DNA of 64,000 nucleotides, from contig MHBL01000385.1 in NCBI GenBank assembly GCA_001803235.1, positions 50,931 to 114,930 on the forward strand, written 5' to 3'. A model generated the notes under the pieces. The model saw only the letters and a program-made list of their open reading frames with translations. It was not told the origin of the DNA and ran no database searches. This document shows, one piece after another, positions 17,239 through 25,491 of this stretch (the first letter of the stretch is position 1; each line of letters begins with the position of its first letter). Position numbers and translations under genes: made by a program. Source of the DNA: Lentisphaerae bacterium RIFOXYA12_64_32 (GTDB lineage: Bacteria; Verrucomicrobiota; Lentisphaeria; Oligosphaerales; YB12-FULL-65-16).

Positions 17239-18891
17239 ATGATACGCATAGCATCGGTCACAGAGGGGGTACGCAAAGGCGGGATGCTGCTGGTCCTTCC
17301 CGCCGTTGTGATCCTCGTTGCCGCCGGACTGCGGAATGCGCGCGGTCCGGCGTGGCTCGCCTGCTCGGATCCCGATTATGTCTACCTGCTGAACGGGGCA
17401 CTGATTGCGTCGGGAGATGTAGCGCCGTATTCGGACCATCCGGGAACTACCCTGCATCTTGTCCATGGGGCGGCCATCGCCGTCGTCCACAGCTTGTGCG
17501 GCGGCGGTTCCATCACTGAAGACGTGTTGAGGCGCCCGGAGTTCTACCTGGATGCGCTGAACGGGATATGGATCCTGCTGGTGAGCCTTGGTTCACTCTG
17601 TGCCGGCTTGGCGATCTTTCGACGGACAGGATCACTGTGGCTGGCGGTCCTGGTGCAGATGACGCCGTTTCTATCGGCCGCCAACGTTCAGGCCCTGTAT
17701 CGGGTAAACCCGGAACCGGCCATGCTTGGCCTGGGCCAGGTTGTCCTGGCGTTGGTCTTCTGGGGGCGTCCGGAATGGGTCCACAGCTGGAGAAGGCCCG
17801 TATGGGCCGCAGCAATCGGAACCCTTGCCGGCCTCGGCGTCGGCATGAAACTAACCTTCCTGCCCGTTCTTATCGTGGCCGCCGTTGCGGTGGAAGGACT
17901 CGCCTATCAAGCGCTGTGCTTGGTTGTGGCGGCAAGTGTGTTCGGAATTCTCGTCTATTGCCCCTGCGTTGGGACTGGGGAATACATTTTCAAGTTCGGG
18001 GGGATGGTACTGCGCGGAACGGGGCAGTACGCCGGGGCGGGCGGAGGGACGATGACGTGGGGAACGTTCCTTGACACCATGCAGGCGTGGGGATTACGGG
18101 TGGTCGCTGCAGAATGGCCGATCCTACTCGTCGTTGCGGGTGGAGTGGCCGTGCTCGTGTCCCGCCTCCTGACCCCCCGTTTGGAGCCAGCGGACCGTGA
18201 ACGACGCTGGCAGGTTCGAACACTGGCGGTGCTGGTCTGTGCTGAGCTCTTGCAGGTCGCGCTGGCGGCCAAGGGACTCAACATGGCAATCCGGTATCTC
18301 GTTCCGGCTTGGAGCCTGGTTGGGGGCACGTTGGTTCTGAGCGTTCTGGTTTCGGCTGAACTACGTCCGGATTGGCGTCGGAGGTTGCGGGGGAGGATCA
18401 CGCTGGTACTTATCGCCGTGGCCATGACCGGGGCTGCTGTACGGTTGTTGGCATGCGGCAAAGAATTGGGGGCAGGATGCGAATCTGGTTTGGCAGCGAG
18501 CCGGCGACTGGCGCTGGAATTCCCGAACTCCCGCGTGGTGCAATACGCCGGTGCGCCTTCTGTCGAGAGGGCGTTGGAGTTCGGCAACAACTGGGCCTGG
18601 AAACTGCTCAGCGACGACTTGACTCGTGTTTACCCCAAGTACGTGTTCTTCAACCTTGATTCCGGCTGGCTGGAGAATTTCAGCGGCACCGTGGACCCCG
18701 CAGCGGTTTTCGACGGAACGTCGGATGTCTTGCTCTGGGGAGGCGCAGAACCGCGGCTTGAAACTTGCCGCTGGACACGGCAACTCTTTGCTGTCAACAA
18801 CCAGTACGTGTACCGAGTCGATCCGGGAATCGTGTCCATACTGCCCCCCCCGTTGTCGAGTCCACCCGCGCCGATCCAGGGGAACCCGTAA
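17239..18891 (+). CDS. Polytopic membrane protein, probably GT-C-type glycosyltransferase
   Basis: Ten or more hydrophobic helices (for example GMLLVLPAVVILVAAGL, WILLVSLGSLCAGLAIF and ILLVVAGGVAVLVSRLL) are followed by a soluble C-terminal part of about 130 residues. The first periplasmic loop reads CSDPDYVYLLNGALIASGDVAPYSDHPGTTLHLVHG; acidic residues in this loop are typical of GT-C enzymes that use polyprenyl-phosphate sugars (PMT/ArnT families). The ATG at 17239 is preferred because the earlier frame is hydrophilic and lacks a ribosome-binding site. Acceptor and sugar unknown. Confidence 0.55.
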   Translation: MIRIASVTEGVRKGGMLLVLPAVVILVAAGLRNARGPAWLACSDPDYVYLLNGALIASGDVAPYSDHPGTTLHLVHGAAIAVVHSLCGGGSITEDVLRRPEFYLDALNGIWILLVSLGSLCAGLAIFRRTGSLWLAVLVQMTPFLSAANVQALYRVNPEPAMLGLGQVVLALVFWGRPEWVHSWRRPVWAAAIGTLAGLGVGMKLTFLPVLIVAAVAVEGLAYQALCLVVAASVFGILVYCPCVGTGEYIFKFGGMVLRGTGQYAGAGGGTMTWGTFLDTMQAWGLRVVAAEWPILLVVAGGVAVLVSRLLTPRLEPADRERRWQVRTLAVLVCAELLQVALAAKGLNMAIRYLVPAWSLVGGTLVLSVLVSAELRPDWRRRLRGRITLVLIAVAMTGAAVRLLACGKELGAGCESGLAASRRLALEFPNSRVVQYAGAPSVERALEFGNNWAWKLLSDDLTRVYPKYVFFNLDSGWLENFSGTVDPAAVFDGTSDVLLWGGAEPRLETCRWTRQLFAVNNQYVYRVDPGIVSILPPPLSSPPAPIQGNP

Positions 18892-18930
18892 AAACCTCAG
18901 CGCTCCTGTGGGCGTGGAAACGGCAGGCGG

Positions 18931-19057
18931 AGGGGAATTACCCCGGGAAACACGGGGGTATCGCGTGACGGGGGCCAAACCCTACCCCGTCACCCTGAGA
19001 CCCAGTACCCGAAAACCCCCGGCTTTTCCCCTATAGAAACGCAAGGAATCGCCCGCC
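18931..19057. repeat. Direct repeat A, left copy
   Basis: About 127 bases that recur at 27130-27260 in the same orientation with roughly 85 percent identity by eye. Shared blocks include CGTGACGGGGGCCAAACCCTA and CCCGGCTTTTCCCCTAT, and the end GAAACGCAAGGAATCGC. It contains the inverted pair GTGACGGGG...CCCCGTCAC. It begins 39 bases after the membrane-protein gene and lies outside the tRNA-Arg element; the right copy lies inside it. Confidence 0.8.
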
Positions 19058-19136
19058 ATGGATATCGCCGGCATGCGCATACCCGAAGTACCGAAGGAAA
19101 GGTCTGCGGACCGCGACGGGGTACCGCCCGCTGAAG

Positions 19137-19445
19137 CTACACCAAGTTGATCCGCAGGTTGCACCCCACCGCCTTGGCGTAACGGTGTAGCGTGCGCAGG
19201 CTGGGATAGTGCCGCAGGGTGGGCGACTCGATCCGGGCCACCACCGGGCGGCTGGTTCCCATACGGCGGGCAACTTCGCTCTGGCTGAGGCCAGCCCGCT
19301 TTCGCGCTGCAAGGCAGGTATCGAACAGGCTGATCTCGTCCGCCAAATCATCATATGCTTGGCGGAATGCCGGGTCACGCTTCCACCGTGCGACCATTTC
19401 CTTGTGCCCGCCTACGGGCTCGTAACGGTCCTGCTGGTTCTTCAT
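19137..19445 (-). CDS. higA: XRE-family antitoxin, HigA-like
   Basis: A 102-residue protein with a helix-turn-helix at LAARKRAGLSQSEVARRMGTSRPVVARIES, followed by LRTLHRYAKAVGCNLRINL, the usual end of HigA-type antitoxins. The N-terminal RWKRDPAFRQAYDDLADEISLFDTCLAAR is also typical. Its start overlaps the end of the upstream toxin frame by four bases, the standard toxin-antitoxin arrangement with toxin first. It would repress its own promoter and neutralise HigB; here the toxin is broken. Confidence 0.82.
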   Translation of the reverse strand: MKNQQDRYEPVGGHKEMVARWKRDPAFRQAYDDLADEISLFDTCLAARKRAGLSQSEVARRMGTSRPVVARIESPTLRHYPSLRTLHRYAKAVGCNLRINLV

Positions 19446-19758
19446 GGCTTGACTTCCTTCAACCGCCGCCGGGCAATCTCAAGATCATACGGAGGGGTGC
19501 GCTGACTTTTCTTGATGACCTCGTGCAACACGACGATCCGCCGGCCCGTGATTGTGCAGTAGAACGCGCGGCCAATGCCTTCGCGTCCGCTGGCCCGGAC
19601 CTCGAACAGACCGCCGCCCATGGCGCGCACCAAGGGCATGCCCAGGAATGGCCCGTGCACTTCCATCCGCTCCGTGATCCGGGCATACGCCGCACGGATA
19701 CCGACCGGCCCGCGTCAATGGCGGCACGGACGCGCACATTGTAGTACTCGATGGTCCA
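19442..19758 (-). pseudogene. higB: HigB-like (Gp49 family) toxin, frameshifted and without a start
   Basis: The C-terminal 74 residues (MEVHGPFLGMPLVRAMGGGLFEVR..., then GRAFYCTITGRRIVVLHEVIKKSQRTPP) are a clear phage Gp49-like/HigB mRNA interferase. The expected N-terminus, WTIEYYNVRVRAAIDAG, is present but in another frame; the frames join near 19702-19715, where one base is missing (DAG|PVGIRAAYARITER). No start codon precedes the Trp codon at 19756-19758, which lies 18 bases from the attachment-site core. The toxin is therefore probably dead, unless the frameshift is a sequencing error. Confidence 0.75.
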
Positions 19759-19770
19759 TCCAGCCCCCCG

Positions 19771-19837
19771 TTTCCCCTCTGAAAGCGTGGCACCCCGGGC
19801 GCGGTTCGAACGCGCGACCTACGGCTTAGAAGGCCGT
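19771..19837. other. attL: 3' half of tRNA-Arg duplicated by integration
   Basis: 67 bases match 27451-27517 with only two differences (19786 and 19805). The block runs from just beyond the tRNA 3' CCA through the T arm, variable loop and anticodon loop, ending at the 5' edge of the anticodon stem. It cannot form a full tRNA: the D arm and 5' acceptor strand are absent. The integrase gene starts 116 bases inside, as expected for an element end. Confidence 0.93.
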
Positions 19838-19862
19838 AGGTTCCGCTATGAAGACTTGCCGG

Positions 19863-19887
19863 TTGTACGCGTTTTGTACTTGTTATT
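19863..19887. promoter_or_regulatory. Arm-type repeat near attL (candidate integrase or accessory-factor site)
   Basis: TTGTACGCGTTTTGTAC followed by TTGTTATT recurs at 27374-27398 as TTGTACGCGTTTTGTAC followed by CCGTTATT. The two copies lie 25 and 52 bases from the two core repeats, on the inner side of each. On a circular form they would flank the core like P and P' arm sites. Confidence 0.5.
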
Positions 19888-19952
19888 TCCGGAAAACGAC
19901 ACTATATTCATAGCAAAACGGCACAACACGTACCAGGGTCTACAACGCAAGC

Positions 19953-21323
19953 ATGAGGTGGAACGTGGCGCGCACGATGAAGGGCCGGTTGTTCCGTCGG
20001 CGCAAGGGTGGGGCCTTCTATGTTCAATACTCTTTGAACGGCCGTATGCTCGTCAAGGTGCTACGGGACGAACACGGGCAGTCCGTCACAACACTTGAAG
20101 AGGCCACCAAGGCCCGGGACCTACTGCTGGCCCCGTACCTGGCGAAGGACGTAGAGCAACGCCGCCGCCAGGCCGTTCACGCGCTCGAAGACATCCAGGT
20201 CGCGGCCGCCCGGGCAGCAGCAGACGCACGGCCACGCCTGAAGTTGGCTGAAGTGTGGGACCGCCACCCCTACACCCACAACACGCCGAAGAAGCACAAG
20301 CGTACGGTACGGAACCTGACGGCCAAGAGCGTCGCCGACAACCGCATGCAGTGGGAGAAGTTCACGCGATGGGTCAAGGAGAAGCACCCGGACGCGACAA
20401 ACATGGAGGACGTGACCGAAAAGATGGCGCGGCAGTACTCGGAGTACCTGCGTAACGTCGAACGCCTTACGGCGAACCGGCACAACAAGTTGATCCGAAC
20501 CGCGAGCGTGATGTTTCGACTCGCCGGCCGCCCGGACTCGTTCGCCAACGTGGATCACTACCACGTCGAGTATCACGGCCGGGTGAATCTGGAGCGCGAC
20601 GAACTGCTGAAAGTGTGCCAGTCGGCAACCGGTGAACTGAAACGGCTGCTGGCCATCGGGCTGTACTCGGGAATGCGGCTCGGCGATTGCGTCACCTTGG
20701 ACTGGCGGTCCAACGTCCACCTTGACCACAACCGGCTGATCCGCAAGACCGGCAAAACCGGCGCCGTGGTGTCTCTGCCGCTCCACCCGGAACTGCGGGC
20801 GGTTCTGGAGGAAGTCCCCGAGCGCGCGCGCCGCGGCGCCGTGTGTCCTGAGTTGGCCGCGACCTACGCGAAAGACCCGGCGGCCGTCTCCAAGCTGGTG
20901 CAGCGGCATTTCGAGGCGGCAGAACTAAAGACCCAAGAGGAGCGGGATGGGCTGAAGCCGGCGCGGCAGCGTGGGAAGGATGAAGACGGCAAGAAGGTAC
21001 CGAAACCCGATGGCGTCAAGGCCCGGTGCGTCTCTCTGCGCGGGTTCCATTCGCTGAGGCATTCTTTCGTGACGTTGTGCGCCCAGGCTGGCGTGCCGAT
21101 AGGCCAGATTCGCGAGTGGGTAGGGCATGCCTCGCCGAAGATCACCGAGATATACCAGCACTGGAGCCACAACGACGAACAGGACCGTACCTTGACTCTG
21201 GCCCTGCCGGCGATGAACGGCAGCACCCCCAAGCCAGAACCCGAGCGCGGCCGGCTGGCGGAACGGGCGTTGACGGCCCCCATTGAGAAAGTCCGCAAGG
21301 CTTTGCGGATGCTGGAGGCGTGA
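19953..21323 (+). CDS. int: Tyrosine recombinase/integrase of the tRNA-Arg element
   Basis: Catalyses site-specific integration and excision at the tRNA-Arg core. An N-terminal arm-binding segment (RRRKGGAFYVQYSLNGR) and a SAM-like core-binding domain (about residues 110-200, RMQWEKFTRWVKEKHPDATNMEDVT) precede the catalytic domain. Catalytic residues are all visible: Arg in YSGMRLGDCVTLDW, Lys in the beta hairpin (IRKTGKTGA), HSLRH with His and Arg, His in WVGHASPKITEIY, and the nucleophile Tyr in ITEIYQHWS. ATG 19953 is used; ATG 19977 (MKGRLF) is an alternative, neither with a strong ribosome-binding site. It sits beside attL and reads inward. Confidence 0.93.
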   Translation: MRWNVARTMKGRLFRRRKGGAFYVQYSLNGRMLVKVLRDEHGQSVTTLEEATKARDLLLAPYLAKDVEQRRRQAVHALEDIQVAAARAAADARPRLKLAEVWDRHPYTHNTPKKHKRTVRNLTAKSVADNRMQWEKFTRWVKEKHPDATNMEDVTEKMARQYSEYLRNVERLTANRHNKLIRTASVMFRLAGRPDSFANVDHYHVEYHGRVNLERDELLKVCQSATGELKRLLAIGLYSGMRLGDCVTLDWRSNVHLDHNRLIRKTGKTGAVVSLPLHPELRAVLEEVPERARRGAVCPELAATYAKDPAAVSKLVQRHFEAAELKTQEERDGLKPARQRGKDEDGKKVPKPDGVKARCVSLRGFHSLRHSFVTLCAQAGVPIGQIREWVGHASPKITEIYQHWSHNDEQDRTLTLALPAMNGSTPKPEPERGRLAERALTAPIEKVRKALRMLEA

Positions 21324-21327
21324 CGCT

Positions 21328-21477
21328 ATGAACATGGGCCGCATCGGGCTGCCGGGTGCCGATTCTTGGCCGGGGCCGTCAATCCCCGGAACACCCTCGC
21401 TATCCCTGTTCGGCCTTGACTTGCGCCTTGTTCAGGTCGGGCGTATGTTGGACCGGCAATTGAGGGAACAACGGTAG
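21328..21477 (+). CDS. Small ORF (49 residues) coupled to int
   Basis: The ATG lies five bases after the int stop codon and is preceded by GGAGG at nine bases, one of the best ribosome-binding sites in the element. The product is MNMGRIGLPGADSW... ending in GLDLRLVQVGRMLDRQLREQR, a likely amphipathic C-terminal helix. No family recognised. The position suggests a directionality or accessory factor, but that is inference. Confidence 0.45.
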   Translation: MNMGRIGLPGADSWPGPSIPGTPSLSLFGLDLRLVQVGRMLDRQLREQR

Positions 21478-21615
21478 GAGGACACATCTGGCGTTCCGTA
21501 ATCTGTCAGGGCCGTTCCGCCTTTCGGGCGGCACAGCCTGATCCCTACAACTGAATAGTCCGATTTCTGCGTTCATCGCAGTTGATCGTCTCGCCTGAAA
21601 ATTACGACTTTTCTT

Positions 21616-21685
21616 GAGACAGAGTCGGCACTGCGAGGAGCGCGCCTCCCTTGGGCGCGTTCTCCTCGCTTTGTGCTTCTGTCTC
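21616..21685. repeat. Large imperfect hairpin inside the element
   Basis: A 70-base palindromic stretch: GAGACAGA at the left pairs with TCTGTCTC at the right, then GCAC with GTGC, then GCGAGGAG-CGCGCC with GGCGCG-TT-CTCCTCGC around a short loop. It lies between the small ORF and the zinc-ribbon gene, in an otherwise gene-free 410-base gap (21478-21887). It could be a structured RNA, a terminator without a U-tract, or a single-strand replication or recombination site. Confidence 0.6.
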
Positions 21686-21887
21686 GGGGCGTCGTAACCC
21701 TTCAGGCGGGGCACGAACTTGGAGTTCGCGCCCTCTTTTCTTGGCGAAGTCAATCCATGGCGCAACCCCGACACAGTCAGAGGCCGGGGAGAAGCCAGGG
21801 CAGGGGTACGGGGAAACGGCCACAGGCGGCCCCGCCTGCGACGTCTCCCGCCGATACTCGCGCGGACTCCGATGGAGGCGAACAACT

Positions 21888-23531
21888 ATGCAACCCCCAG
21901 CGGAGCGAGAGACCCGTCCGTGTCCCTTCTGTGGAGAGCAGATTCTGCACGTCGCGCAGAAGTGCCGCTACTGCGGGGAATTTCTGACACGGCAGAAGGA
22001 AGTCCAGACCAATGTTAAACAGGGGGCGCTGATTGGTGCAATGGTCTGCCTTCTGATCGGGGTGGGCCTGATGTTCTTCTCCCTCTGGTCATTCATTCTG
22101 TATGGACCGTTTCTTCTCGCCGCCTTCATACTGAGCATCGTGGCGATGGCCCAACGGAAAATCGTCGGTGGGGTCGTGCTACTCCTCGGCACCATCATTG
22201 TTCCCCTGGTTCTCTTTTTCGTCACCGTCTGCTGCAAGACATCTTCCCTTTACTCGCGGTTTTCCGGCACCCCGACTGTTATCGACACAGTTGGTCGGCA
22301 AATGCGCCAGGAGTTTTCCGGCGGCCCGGACATGACCGAGGTCATCGACCGGGAGATGCGCTACCAATTCTTCGGCGGCAAGAAGTTGGGCCTGTACCTC
22401 GCCGAGAAGTTTCCTGGCTCAAGGGTGTTGATCATTGTGCAGCCACCCCGACCCGGAGTGAGTGCGGGCGAGGAACGGAAGAACGCCCTGGTCGAGGGTT
22501 TGAAAGAAGGGCTTGGAAAATCGATGGAAGTCGTGGCCACCGCCAGCCCCGAGTTACCTGCCAAACTGCCCGCCAGCGCCGAGAATGAGCCTACGGATAC
22601 GGTAGTGCCGGTTGAGTCTTGGTTTACCGCAGAGATCTTTGACAAACTGGTAAGCAAGTATGGGAAGGCGGACCTGATCATCACGACCATTGGACTGCCT
22701 CGGGACGTCTCCGCAGCGCAGTTCTGGCAACTGAGCCCCCGCCCGAAACTGTCCATGGCCAGTTTCGGAGTCTGTGGACTGAAGGAAAGGTTCAAGGAGC
22801 AGGCGATTGTGGCGGCTGTCATCTATAGTCCGAAGGCGCAGTACAATGACAAGCCGGCGCCAACCGACATGGAAGAGGCCTTCCACGAGCGCTTCCTGCT
22901 CATCACCCCGGAGAACAGCGATGCCATTGCGGGCGAGTTCCCCGAGATATTCACTGTCCCGGCTGAACCTGCGGCGCCGGCGCTGCAGTCCACCAAGGCC
23001 GAGAAAGAAGCCGCAGCCGCACACAGTCCGCCTCCAGTGGCGCCGTTGTGGACCAAGTTCCCCGATGGGGTTCGTCAAGGTGCCGTTCAGGTGCGGGTGA
23101 AGCATGTCATAGTCGGCAAGGTGCGGTGCAATGATATGTTTGGCGAGATATTCCAGCCAGAGGATGATCTGCTGGGAATAGTACTCGTCGCATCGAACGT
23201 GAGCACAGACAAGAAAATCAACTATTCGACGTGGCGAGGTCAGGACTTCAAGTTCGGACGTGACTTTGCCTCACTGATTGACGACTGCGGAAACGTCTAC
23301 AAGAGGATCACCTTCGGGGTAGGTTCAAAGCCCACTGGAGCCGTGGATTCGGAATCAATCTATCCAGGCAAAGCGGTTTCCGATGTACTGGTGTTCGAGA
23401 AGCCCGTTGATGCGGCCAAGTGGCTGCACCTTGAACTTCCCGCTGAGAACTTCGGGGGCGAGGGCATGCTGCGGTTTGAAATACCCGCGAAAATGTTTGC
23501 CCCGCCGCGGGTAGCTGACAAATGGAAGTAG
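21888..23531 (+). CDS. Zinc-ribbon membrane protein with C-terminal Ig-like domain, unknown function
   Basis: The 547-residue protein starts (ATG 21888, GGAGG upstream) with a zinc ribbon, CPFCGEQI...CRYCGEF. Two or three membrane helices follow (GALIGAMVCLLIGVGLMFF, FLLAAFILSIVAMA, GGVVLLLGTIIVPLVLFFVTVCC). A soluble middle region contains GVRQGAVQVRVKHVIVGKV, and residues 400-547 look like an Ig-like DUF4352-type domain (LGIVLVASNVSTDKKINYSTW...VSDVLVFEKPVDAAKWLHLELP). The 79 frame residues before this start are not convincing. It may be a cargo gene with an envelope role; nothing ties it to integration. Confidence 0.7.
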   Translation: MQPPAERETRPCPFCGEQILHVAQKCRYCGEFLTRQKEVQTNVKQGALIGAMVCLLIGVGLMFFSLWSFILYGPFLLAAFILSIVAMAQRKIVGGVVLLLGTIIVPLVLFFVTVCCKTSSLYSRFSGTPTVIDTVGRQMRQEFSGGPDMTEVIDREMRYQFFGGKKLGLYLAEKFPGSRVLIIVQPPRPGVSAGEERKNALVEGLKEGLGKSMEVVATASPELPAKLPASAENEPTDTVVPVESWFTAEIFDKLVSKYGKADLIITTIGLPRDVSAAQFWQLSPRPKLSMASFGVCGLKERFKEQAIVAAVIYSPKAQYNDKPAPTDMEEAFHERFLLITPENSDAIAGEFPEIFTVPAEPAAPALQSTKAEKEAAAAHSPPPVAPLWTKFPDGVRQGAVQVRVKHVIVGKVRCNDMFGEIFQPEDDLLGIVLVASNVSTDKKINYSTWRGQDFKFGRDFASLIDDCGNVYKRITFGVGSKPTGAVDSESIYPGKAVSDVLVFEKPVDAAKWLHLELPAENFGGEGMLRFEIPAKMFAPPRVADKWK

Positions 23532-23624
23532 ACCGGGCGGGACAGACGCGGCACCCACCCTCGCGGTATCGATGGAGAGCCACGAATACCACAGTCGCGC
23601 TTACTTTTGAACGGGGCGGTCCCG

Positions 23625-24251
23625 ATGCGAGAACATGCGAAGTGGGCCGACAACCTTGATGCGCTGAAACGCGCGGGCGACCTTCAGGCAGCCCTGGCAG
23701 TCTGTCGGAACAACTACCCATTCCCGTACGCGTTCTCAAACGCTGCAGTCACCATCCGAAAGGCCATACGGAAGCGGCGCAAGGCCAAGGTGGACTATGA
23801 TGACCTTCTGCTGGAATTGTACCAAAACGCCGTGTGCCAAGACTTCTTTGAACACCTCAAATGGACCGCGATAACCGACAACAAACTGGCGTCCCGCACG
23901 GCCAAGGAGTTCACGCCACGTATCGCCTGCTCCTACGCCCAGATGGGGCATAAGCGACTCCCCGCGCTTGGCAAGACTGACATCAAGTGGCTTGTTGAGA
24001 GGTGGGGCGACGTCGAAGGGCACTGTGGCGCGGTCGACGCCAACCGCGCGTTGTGGCAGGAGGCGGTCCACCGCTTTGCGGAAATGGAGAAGGTGGACGA
24101 GAAGCGGTTCTGGCGAGCGCACGGGTTCAAGCCTCCCGCTGACGAAGAATGTTCAAGAGGGAAACAGGCTCGGGGACATAGTCGCTCTGGATGCCTTGTT
24201 GTGTGCCTGACTTCTGTCTTGATCGCTGTTCTTTGCAGGGGTTGTTCCTGA
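23625..24251 (+). CDS. Hypothetical protein (208 residues)
   Basis: Mostly helical and charged: DALKRAGDLQAALAVCRNNYP near the start, then TIRKAIRKRRKAKVDYDDLLLELYQNAV. The last residues (GCLVVCLTSVLIAVLCRGC) are hydrophobic and could be a C-terminal membrane anchor. ATG 23625 is preferred; the longer frame starts with TTG at 23607. No domain recognised. It follows the zinc-ribbon gene by 93 bases on the same strand. Confidence 0.5.
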   Translation: MREHAKWADNLDALKRAGDLQAALAVCRNNYPFPYAFSNAAVTIRKAIRKRRKAKVDYDDLLLELYQNAVCQDFFEHLKWTAITDNKLASRTAKEFTPRIACSYAQMGHKRLPALGKTDIKWLVERWGDVEGHCGAVDANRALWQEAVHRFAEMEKVDEKRFWRAHGFKPPADEECSRGKQARGHSRSGCLVVCLTSVLIAVLCRGCS

Positions 24252-24852
24252 GATACCACTGCGCTTCTGTTCTCAACCAGCCTTGGCATCAAGACCGTGT
24301 GCCCGCCGCCGCGCCGACCTCGGCACCTGTCGCAAGGCGACGGGAACGTGTAGCACCGCAAATCACCCCAATACCCCCTACTTTCCGGGGGGCTAGCCGC
24401 GATCAGATTCCCACCCCTATACAGGTATCCCCCCGGCAGTCCACGGCGGCGCAGCCCCTGGAAACAGTAGGGGTTTCCTGGGAATAGACGGACGCCCACG
24501 GCCGGACGGGGACCGGTTCAATCGAGTTGAGGGGCGGGACAGGCGGCACCCGCCCGCGCAGTCACACCTACGCCACCGGTCCCGAGAGAGCTCCACGAAT
24601 TGCACCGCAGATTCCGCCCGCCCTGCTTTCCACGTCCAGCGATTCCCGTGTTGAACTGTTCCCACCGCAGCACGCGGAACATTTTCTCAAGCCAAGACGG
24701 CTACATATCTTCGATATGTTGCCGCCGGGCGTGTTGAAAAGTTTCTTCTGCCGCATGCCCGAAGTTTGGGCACCCTCAACCGTACAATGGGGCAGAAAAG
24801 GATAGCAGGCAGAGCGGACAGCAAGTAGCAACAAGACGAAAGGCGCCGACAA
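24252..24852. other. 601-base gap inside the element
   Basis: No reading frame here has both a ribosome-binding site and protein-like composition. The left half has C-rich tracts (ACCCCAATACCCCC and GTATCCCCCCGG). A perfect 7-3-7 palindrome lies at 24703-24719. This is the longest apparently gene-free part of the element apart from its right end. Confidence 0.5.
24703..24719. promoter_or_regulatory. Palindrome ahead of the HTH gene
   Basis: ACATATCTTCGATATGT is a perfect 7-3-7 inverted repeat, 134 bases before the excisionase-like gene. It could be an operator for that protein. It is unusually AT-rich for its surroundings. Confidence 0.35.
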
Positions 24853-25170
24853 ATGCACCTCACCAGACCAATCCCCGCCCCGACCCTGTACGCGATTACC
24901 ACCTTACTGCGCCCACATCTGCCGGACATCTCAGAGACCGCCCTGGTGGCCGCCATCACCAGCTACAACGACGCGCCGGCCCCCGCGTCCGCAGTCAAGC
25001 CACTCCTGAGCAAGGCCGCTGCGGCGCACCTGCTGGCCATCAGTACATTCACCGTCCAACGGCTTATAAACACCGGCAAACTGTCCGCGTGCCGTGTCGG
25101 GGGACAGTGGCGCATCCGGCAAGAGGCCGTCGAGGCCATGCGGGAGACTGAGGTGTTCTTCCATGCTTGA
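24853..25170 (+). CDS. Excisionase-family DNA-binding protein (MerR-like HTH)
   Basis: The 105-residue protein ends with LLSKAAAAHLLAISTFTVQRLINTGKLSACRVGGQWRIRQEAVEAM, the helix-turn-helix plus wing of the excisionase/MerR-like family. The N-terminal half is helical and specific to this protein. In an integrative element such a protein would bend DNA at the attachment site and steer Int to excision, or regulate replication genes. The ATG is preceded by GACGAAAGG. It is separated from int by 3.5 kb, so control of the downstream polymerase genes is equally possible. Confidence 0.72.
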   Translation: MHLTRPIPAPTLYAITTLLRPHLPDISETALVAAITSYNDAPAPASAVKPLLSKAAAAHLLAISTFTVQRLINTGKLSACRVGGQWRIRQEAVEAMRETEVFFHA

Positions 25171-25263
25171 ACGCTGCGCCCAACCATCCCACCGGGCACG
25201 CGGGTACTCCGGGGGGCTGTGTCCGTACCGGCTTGGCCGCCGGCCGCCACGGGAGGCAACGGC

Positions 25264-25491
25264 ATGAAGCACGACGCTGCACTCCCTTTCTGTCACCGCT
25301 GCGCCCGCTTGACGCCGACGGTGTTCCTGGCTCTTTCATCGGGGCATATCGGCAACTGCTGTGCCGAGTGCCGGACCACAAGGAAGGGCCGGCCGTTTGT
25401 GTCCAAGGCCGCCTTCGCCAAGTCCACTACACAAGAAAACACCAATGCCCGAGCGGCCGAAGGTGAAAACCATGCCAGCGTACCGGTATGA
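25264..25491 (+). CDS. Small Cys-rich protein overlapping the polymerase gene
   Basis: A 75-residue product starting at ATG 25264 with GGGAGG seven bases upstream. Two Cys pairs, FCHRCARL and CCAECRTT, about 25 residues apart suggest a zinc-binding finger. Its stop (25489-25491) lies inside the polymerase gene, giving a 20-base overlap and likely translational coupling. No family recognised. It may be an accessory or DNA-binding partner of the polymerase; this is inference from position. Confidence 0.6.
   Translation: MKHDAALPFCHRCARLTPTVFLALSSGHIGNCCAECRTTRKGRPFVSKAAFAKSTTQENTNARAAEGENHASVPV

Noticed and set aside
19788..19837. A second tRNA gene
   Set aside because: Only the 3' half of tRNA-Arg is present; it is the attachment-site duplication and cannot fold as a tRNA.
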